A DNA stretch of 64,000 nucleotides, from positions 248,001 to 312,000 of the forward strand of contig WTXD01000015.1 of NCBI GenBank assembly GCA_022496205.1, given 5' to 3'. Position 1 is the stretch's first letter, and every line of letters starts with the position of its first letter. The notes below the pieces were generated by a model. The model did not search any database, was not told the DNA's origin, and saw only the letters and a program-made list of their open reading frames with translations. This stretch comes from Gloeopeniophorella convolvens (Eukaryota; Basidiomycota; Agaricomycetes; Russulales). Position numbers and translations under genes: made by a program. Positions 57,279-64,000 of this stretch are shown one piece after another.

Positions 57279-59816
57279 ATGTCTTCTTTCGAGCCCGACG
57301 TGGAGAAGGGCCCCGGACTCCCGGCGTCGCCTGTGACGCCCGCCAGCCGATACGCGATTATGGGCCGCAAGCGGTCCGTCGAATTTCAGGAGGCGCCGTG
57401 GCGGCAAGGTACGACCGCGCAGCCATAGCACCAGCTCCCCTACACGGAAATGACGCGCTTCGTGATGTAGGTGCTACCGTGGCGGCACACCGCGAGAAGC
57501 TGCGCGATGCGGTAGAACAGGGTGAGCGTACATTGTTACCCATTTTCTTTCGACTTTTCTCATGACGTTCGATGTGCAGGACGTATAACGAAGTTGAAAA
57601 TCGGCTCGGAACACCCAGGGAGGCCGCGAAAGGGTGCGGAAGGACCCCTCACGTCGGCATGCTCCCTGTTTAACGAAGTGCCGATAGACAGCCACGCGAC
57701 GGGCCCGGGGACAACCCCCTTTAGCTCACACAGCCAACTCCGGGCGATCACACCAGGTACATGTTCCCTGTTAATGATCGTGGTGCTTTCATTTCGCTGA
57801 CCTGAGCGCCTGCCAGATAGCGCCTTTTCCACGGTTTCCTCAGACGAAAGTTACGGTGACACGTCTGGCAAGATGTGGACGCTGTTCCTTTCCAAGGCCG
57901 ATAAACACGACAAGGAGGTCCTTGATGCTTGGAAGGGCGACATGAAGGGGATCCTAAATTTCGTGCGTGTCTCATATATTGCACCGAGACACACTGTGAA
58001 TGTATGCGCCCAGGCTGGCCTGTTCTCCGTCGTGGTGGCGGTCTTCCTCGTAATGAGCTACGCAAAGCTGTCGGCCAATACAGGGGATCAGACTGTCCTC
58101 CTTCTCGCACAGATTTCCCAGCAGCTTGCTGGCGTCTCAAACGGCACCTCCTTCCCCCCTGCCATCTCCCCCGCCACGCAGCACTTCTCCCCATCCTCGT
58201 CGACCGTCCGCGTGACCATCCTTTGGTCGCTCAGCCTTGTGTTGAGCATCGCTTGCGCGCTCTCAGCTACCCTTATGCAGCAGTGGTCCCGGCGCTATCA
58301 ACAACTCATGCAGACGCGCGGCACGCCCCACCAACGCGGCCGTGTGCGCGCATTCCTCTTCAATGGCATCGCACGCTCGCGCATCGCGTACGTCTTCGAC
58401 ACTATCGCAACTATGCTGCACGCTTCGGTGTGGCTCTTCCTTGCCGGGCTCGTCGATTACCTCCTCCCGCTCAACAAACCCCTCGCATATGCCGTGCTCG
58501 GCGTGGAGGTTGGCCTCGCGCTCGCGTATGCCGCCGTCACCTTTGCCCCGAACGTGTTCCTGGACTGCCCGTACAGCACGCCGCTCTCCGGCGGCGTGTG
58601 GCGCGCCTCTCACGCCATCGCGCTCGTGGGCCTGCACATTCTGAGCGTCTTCGCTGGCAGCCTGCGCAGCGCAGCGCGCATGCACGAGCAGCAGCTCGCC
58701 GACGGGCTGCGCGGGACCGTGCTGCAGTGCGCAGCGGATGCGCCCCCGCGCATCGACCGGAACGCGCTCGAGTGGACGCTCAAGGAACTGCACGAGGACC
58801 GTGAGCTCGAGGCGTTCGTCGCGCGCCTCCCGGGCTTCTTCGACTCGCGCGCGGTGCGCGACGCCGACGAGACCGTGCTCGCGCTCCTCGCGCCGCGGAA
58901 GGACGGCGCGGACCCCGTGCTCGGCGTGCACCTGCACAACCTCCTCCGCACGTGCCTGGCGGACGACCTCGGCGTCGATGCGAAGACGCGCCGCCGGCGC
59001 CTGCTCGTCTCGCTGCGCGCGGTCTGGTACTGCGCGCGGGCGTACGCGCACACGGGCACCGCGCGGGAGATGCCGGACTACGTCCGCGCGCGCTTCGCCG
59101 AGCCGAACCTGGTCAACGCGCTGTGGGGCCACCGCGACCAGCACGTGCGCATCGTCGCGCGCTGCATCGGCGCGCTGTTCGCGCTGCGGCTTATCTGGGA
59201 CATCCGCGCGCGCACGGGGAGTGGCATGTCGGCGGTCGATCCCGCCGAGGCTGCGTCGCTACTCAAGCTTACGCAGCAGTCGTCAGGGGACTTCGACGGG
59301 ATGATGCTGCAGCGCCTGGGCCCGGCCGAGCTGATCAACATCGTGTCGTTCGCCAAGGGCATCCTCGCTATCACCAACGGGAGGAAGCTGCCCTCGAAAA
59401 CACTGAACATCGTTTCCGAAACGTTCGCCGCACTGGGAGCAGGTCTCTCCGTGTCGGAGTTGGACGTCCCTCTGGAGACGGAGCAGGAAACCAGGTCGTT
59501 CTTTATTGACAAGCAGCAAAGTCTGAAGAGCCTCGGAGAAATTGATGGCCTGCAGGACCTCATGCGGAAGTTGCATGTTCTGTCAGAGCAGTTACCGCAC
59601 CTGGCCGAGGAAGCCGAGGAGTATCGGTACCAAGCTCAACGCGACTCCCTCATTTCGCAACTTCCTCAGTCCAATGGTCAAACTCCAGAACCCATAGAAG
59701 AGCGCCAAGAGAGTGTAAGGGACAGCGTCTCTTCCCCCGATCGAGCGTCCCGCTATCAGCGACGGTGGAACATTAGGGCAGAGGAGTCGCCGGCGTCTGG
59801 GACGCCGAGAGCTTGA
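57279..59816 (+). CDS. DUF6535 membrane protein, copy F
   Basis: Longest intact copy: exons 57279-57408, 57471-57521, 57580-57756, 57817-57962 and 58014-59816, giving 768 residues. The first four exons encode a hydrophilic N-terminal extension (MSSFEPDVEKGP, KLKIGSEHPGRPRKG). Exons 2 and 3 (51 and 177 nt) are symmetric phase-1 cassettes. Then KMWTLFLSKADKHDKEVLDAWKGD, ILNF, the phase-0 intron, GLFSVVVAVFLVMSYAKL (TM1), ILWSLSLVLSIACALSATLMQ (TM2), QWSRRYQQLMQ, SVWLFLAGLVDYLLPL (TM3), a fourth segment, and DCPYSTPLSGGVW. The C-terminal half is helical: WTLKELHEDRELEAFVARLPGFFDS, RARFAEPNLVNALWGH, RIVARCIGALFAL. The tail is Gln/Ser/Arg-rich. Coding GC is very high in the middle. Function unknown. 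Confidence 0.85.
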
Positions 59817-60773
59817 ATTGAGCGGGGGCGTTGGCATTTGCGGATGGAACAGACCTCATACGAAGTATAAAAATCATACGGGATGGCAGGGTGGCCCTTT
59901 CCAGAGAAGAATTCGATATCCTGACCCCATTATTTGCCGCAGTGTCCTCCGGCTGAGGGTATTTCTGCTGTTGACGTTGACTTAATGCTGCTACTAAGTA
60001 TATTCTATATTTTGCCTATGTAATTTTTACCTAACGCTCTCATGTATCGTGAAAGATTTCCGCGAGTTGGGCGTGTGGCACTTACAGTAGCTTAATATAA
60101 GTGACGGCAGATGCGCTCAGACGCACCAGTGGTGAGGCCGAAAAATCGGAAAGGGCGGTGACCTGCGGCCCTGATTATGTAAGCTATTCACACATGGAAA
60201 TCTCCTATTCTGTCGTCTCGGAAGGCGCCCGGATCAGAGACAGCGCAAGACAGCTCTGATTCTTACACCCAGAAGTTGACCATCATATCTCCAGAGAATC
60301 TCGAATCCACCGCACAGTCGACATATCGACCTTCAAAAAACCCAAAGTTCGCTGCCAATGCGCGGTTCAATCGCAATGTTGCCAGTTAATGCCCGCCGAT
60401 GTGCCGCTGTAGACATGAAGTCGTCGACTTCGTGCCCTCACAAGGTTTGGCAGCCCGCAACATGCACTCCCGGCCAGGCTGGCACACGTTGTCCATCGTC
60501 GCATCTTTAGCTTCGAACCGCGCGTCCCCGGGAAGTAGGGTGGGCCTGAGTCAGGCAGTCCAACCGAAGCGATGACTTATGGAACCCTTCAGTCCCCTGT
60601 GCGGCTGCCAGCGCGCTCCCAGGGATGGCAATATTGCGCCCGCATATCGAAGTTGCTAGCGTTATCTTCACGGCGTCGCTTTCCGAACCCTACTTAAGAG
60701 AAATTGCCGGAGATGTACCCTGCTTGGAGACTCTTTTCCGCCCCCCCCCCCCCCAGTCCAGTTGTTACCCCGC
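59817..60773. other. intergenic region between copies F and G
   Basis: No gene was recognised. A run of 14 C at 60741-60754 lies 20 bases before a candidate start of the next gene. AT-rich patches near 59990-60030 fit the 3' end of copy F. Confidence 0.45.
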
Positions 60774-63677
60774 ATGTCCGCCCCAAACCATCATAGTATC
60801 GAGATTGACCAAGCTCAGCCAAGGCAACACCTGTCTGTCCCTCCAGGTATGTTCCTGTATCTGTTGTCGGCTAGCTTGGCATCCAGTTATTCACGTTGGC
60901 GTAGCGATCCGCAGCAGTACTGTCGAGACATGGCGTGAGGGTCTTCCTGTGCTCCCTCCAGGTACGTACGCATATGGAACACGTGTGGTGCCGCCTCGTG
61001 ATATGGGTCCGGCGTTCTTCCCAGCAGGACCTACCCATGTCCCACGAAGTGGAACCAGCCACCTCTCTCACCCCAGATGGCGATGGTACGTTACAGAAGC
61101 ACTTGTGTATCCGTGTGGTGGCTTATGCGCGCCATAGGGGAGGCTCGATGTCTGACGTGGAAAAGCAAAGTATGAGACGTCCGCAAATTGCGCGCGATCG
61201 CCCGATATGTCGGTAGCACTCAATTGCAAGTAGTGACCACAACTAACCTTAACGTTGTGGCACAGCGTCTTACGTAAACGTGCCGGAAAGGGAGGCTCAG
61301 GCCCGAGAACCAGGTATGTGCACAGTTTTACGCGGTAGCTGACGCTGACTAGTGTCTTCGTGCAGCCGCCGTCGAAAACGGCCAGAATGGAAAGTCTGCT
61401 GCTAGTATGTATTTTTTCACGCTACAGACCTTCATTCATCTGACAATTCATCCACCAAGGCGAAAACTATGACGACTCCTCAGGAAAAATGTGGACCCTT
61501 TATCTCAACGAATCTGGGGAGCGTGACGAGAAAATCTCGAGAGCTGGAAGGAGAATACGGAGGGATCCTGGTCTTTGTGCGTAATGGTCACCTTTTCAAT
61601 CACTGCTCGCTCACTGACTTGTCATGGTCTCAGACTGGTCTGTTCTCGGCCACCGTTGCGGCGTTCATCATCGAAAGTTACAAACAACTATCCGTCGACT
61701 CTGGAGATCAAACGGTTGCATTGCTTACTCAAGTATCGCAACAGCTCTTCAATATCTCGAACGGCCAACCTCTCACTCCATTTCCTGCTCCAAACTCGGT
61801 GCCGTTCAAGCCAACCGCGTCCGCGATCAGGGTCAACATCATGTGGTTCCTCAGTCTGGCCCTCAGTCTGACCTGCGCCCTCTCGGCGACGCTCATGCAG
61901 CAATGGTCGCGGCAGTATATGGAGCTATCGGGACATCGCGGCGCACCGCACAAGCGTGCTCGGGTACGCGCATACCTCTTCAAAGGCATCGAGCGGTTCC
62001 GGATGGCGCGCGCCGTCGAAACCATTCCATTACTTCTACACATCTCCGTCTTCCTCTTCTTCATCGGCCTCGTGGACTTCCTCCTTTCCATCAACAAGGC
62101 CGTCGCGTGGGTCTTCTTCGGATATGTAGCCCTGTTCACGACGGTATACGCCATCATGACTTTGTTGCCGAACATGTTCCTCAACTGTCCATACCGCACC
62201 CCCTCTCGAGCTATCTCTGGAGGATATCACAGGTGCTGGCCCTCGCCACTCTGGTCCCGCTCTACCTCCTTGAAGCCAAAATCCATATCCCACTTCTCCA
62301 TCTCTGGAACTACCTTCATAATCTCCGCGCTGCCCGACCGGATGATGGTACCCGTGCGGCAAATCCAAGCCTGGTCCGACTGCTTGGCGGGAGTACACCG
62401 AGAAACGCATCGGGAGACGCTGGAAGTGGCTCCATGCGGGGCTGCGGAAGAGCGTCGTGATGAGCGCGCTCGACGCGCCCTCCTCCATCGACAAAGAGGC
62501 GCTCAAATGGACGCTCACTGAGCTCGACGAGGACCACGAAATTGAAGATTACGTCGCGCGCATTCCAGGCTTCTTCGACTCGGTAGTCCCCAATGCGCCG
62601 GGGACGATGCTTGACCTGATGGCGCCAACCAAAGTGACTAGTACTCACGACGCCGTGCTGGCCGTGCGGCTGCACAGCCTTCTCCGCACGTGTCTCCCCG
62701 GAACAACCACCCTGGAGCCCCACAAGCGCATCGCTCGCCTGCACGCATGCCTCACCGCACTGTGGTACTACGCGCGGGGATATTGCGTCGCCGAGTCCCC
62801 AGAGCAGCGCAAAATGCCTCCGTACTTCCGTATGCGCTTCGCGGATCCTAACGACACGAATACGCTCGACTCGGACTCGGACGTGCACACGCGTCTCGCG
62901 GCGCGGTGTATTCACGCATTGATCGCCTCTCGACTCGCCAAGGATGTTCCTGCGCGCACAGAGTTCCCCAAAGCAACCGAGGGCGAGACGCAGTTCATGA
63001 AGAAAGTGTTAGGACCACTGTGGACCATCGACCTGTTCTTCATGTTCGGCATCAAGGACCAGGGCGCGACGCAGCTAGCGAACCTTGTCGCGCTATTGGA
63101 GGACGCCCGTAGATGTATCGATCCCGGCGCTTTCCCTACCGGGGTGCTCAAGAGAGAGGTGCCCGAGACAATTGAGATCCTCGTCCGCAGCATTCTGGAA
63201 AACCTCCCTAAGGACGCGCCTTCTGACCCCCCCAGTCGCACCGACCCGGTCCTCGCGTATACCCGTCGCATAGTCGAGCAATTCTTCTCGCTGTACAGCT
63301 GGCTCACTGCCCTTCCCCACTTCGAAGCCGTCACGGAAAGCTCTGACATGAAGGCGCTGGTCGATCAGCTGCGCCTGATCCTTGCGGTACTGCCTCCCCA
63401 GGAGATCGGAACGCCGCCCGTGATATACGAGTCAGAATTTCACCAGACAGATGGCCACCCCACGCGCCCGACCACGCAGGGTTCGCACCGTGTCGAAGAG
63501 GGCGAGCCGCACATCTCCGCTCCAACCTCCCTGCCACCTATGCCGGAACCGATACATTACGCGCAATTGGACAATGCTCTCATGAGCATGCCATCTCCAC
63601 AATCGTATCCCTATGCGGCTTATAATCCGCGAGCAACGTGGACTAGCACCGGGTCGCAAGACGATTTAGCAGAGTAG
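60774..63677 (+). CDS. DUF6535 membrane protein, copy G (several frame breaks)
   Basis: Same family and subgroup as E and F. Supported 5' exons are 61266-61313 (48 nt) and 61366-61404 (39 nt), both phase 1-1, then an exon from 61460 reading ENYDDSSGKMWTLYLNESGERDEK. Earlier exons from ATG 60774 are plausible but not fixed. TM1 (GLFSATVAAFIIESYKQL), TM2 (VNIMWFLSLALSLTCALSATLMQ), HISVFLFFIGLVDFLL (TM3), CPYRTP and the C-terminal WTLTELDEDHEIEDYVARIPGFFDS, plus a long helical region to 63677, are clear. The frame changes at about 61544-61547, 62199-62203 and 62384-62385. All are explained by missing bases in short homopolymers, so the gene may be intact in the organism. If the breaks are real it is a pseudogene with a 400-codon open 3' part. 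Confidence 0.65.
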
Positions 63678-64000
63678 GACGTGCACCCTGTATTTTCTAC
63701 CAATTGCGCTAGATATTAGTAGATCATCTTTTCCTCGTGTATTAGTGTATCATCCGCCCGAATCTCATGAAGAGCGTTTAGCAGCACCTGTCTTTGCGCA
63801 CGATCAGAGCAGTGGCAGGGATACCCAGGGCTAGCTGGGGCGCGCCTCCTTTACATAATAGTTCTCACGCTCAAGTTTTGTCTCTTTCGGACTCTTTAGG
63901 AAGTCATGGGAATCTCCGGTTCCGAGCTTTTCGAGGCGGCCCAACAACACCCGCGCCCTTACTTAACTTCGCCATACTCGCGGCGGTCACTGACGGAACA
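63678..64000. other. 3' flank of DUF6535 copy G
   Basis: Presumed 3' UTR and start of the next intergenic region. An AT-rich stretch with attagt repeats at 63715-63755. No gene start visible before the window ends. Confidence 0.4.

Overview
The window is nuclear DNA of a filamentous basidiomycete, most likely an Agaricomycete of the polypore/agaric type. Reasons: protein genes are split by many 48-75 nt GT..AG introns; coding DNA is GC-rich; the plasma-membrane H+-ATPase is the plant-like basidiomycete form; and the window carries many copies of the basidiomycete-expanded membrane domain I recognise as DUF6535, together with F-box, BAH-PHD and HNH-nuclease paralogues. No rRNA gene, convincing tRNA, CRISPR array or bacterial-type operon was found.

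Layout. Left core block (about 2-20 kb): a phosphatidylinositol-4-phosphate 5-kinase (+), condensin subunit 1/CAP-D2 (-), a 5-kb gene-poor divergent spacer, the P-type H+-ATPase PMA1 (+) and a DUF1295/steroid-reductase-like membrane protein (+). Accessory block (about 22-49 kb): three tandem DUF6535 genes, a decayed fourth copy, an F-box gene (-), two BAH-PHD genes (-), two HNH-nuclease genes (+) plus an internally deleted third HNH copy (-), a RecQ-like helicase relic, and another DUF6535 gene (-). A second core patch (50.5-54.1 kb) holds a three-RRM SR/RGG RNA-binding protein and a small low-complexity protein, both on the minus strand. Two more DUF6535 genes lie at 57-63.7 kb.

The core genes have unrelated housekeeping roles (phosphoinositide signalling, chromosome condensation, membrane energisation, mRNA handling). 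The accessory genes look like a birth-and-death cluster: paralogues with identical intron phases, nonsense copies and deletion derivatives sit side by side. The most notable content is the seven-locus DUF6535 array, which splits into two subgroups, and the HNH genes, whose similarity extends into non-coding flanks and which have a deletion derivative, as a mobile element would.

Caution on sequence quality: four otherwise intact genes (PMA1, F-box, two DUF6535) each lose frame where restoring one base to a short homopolymer run would repair it; one of them needs several such repairs. Assembly or sequencing error is more likely than real decay. Fully decayed loci (nonsense codons and large deletions) are listed separately as pseudogenes.
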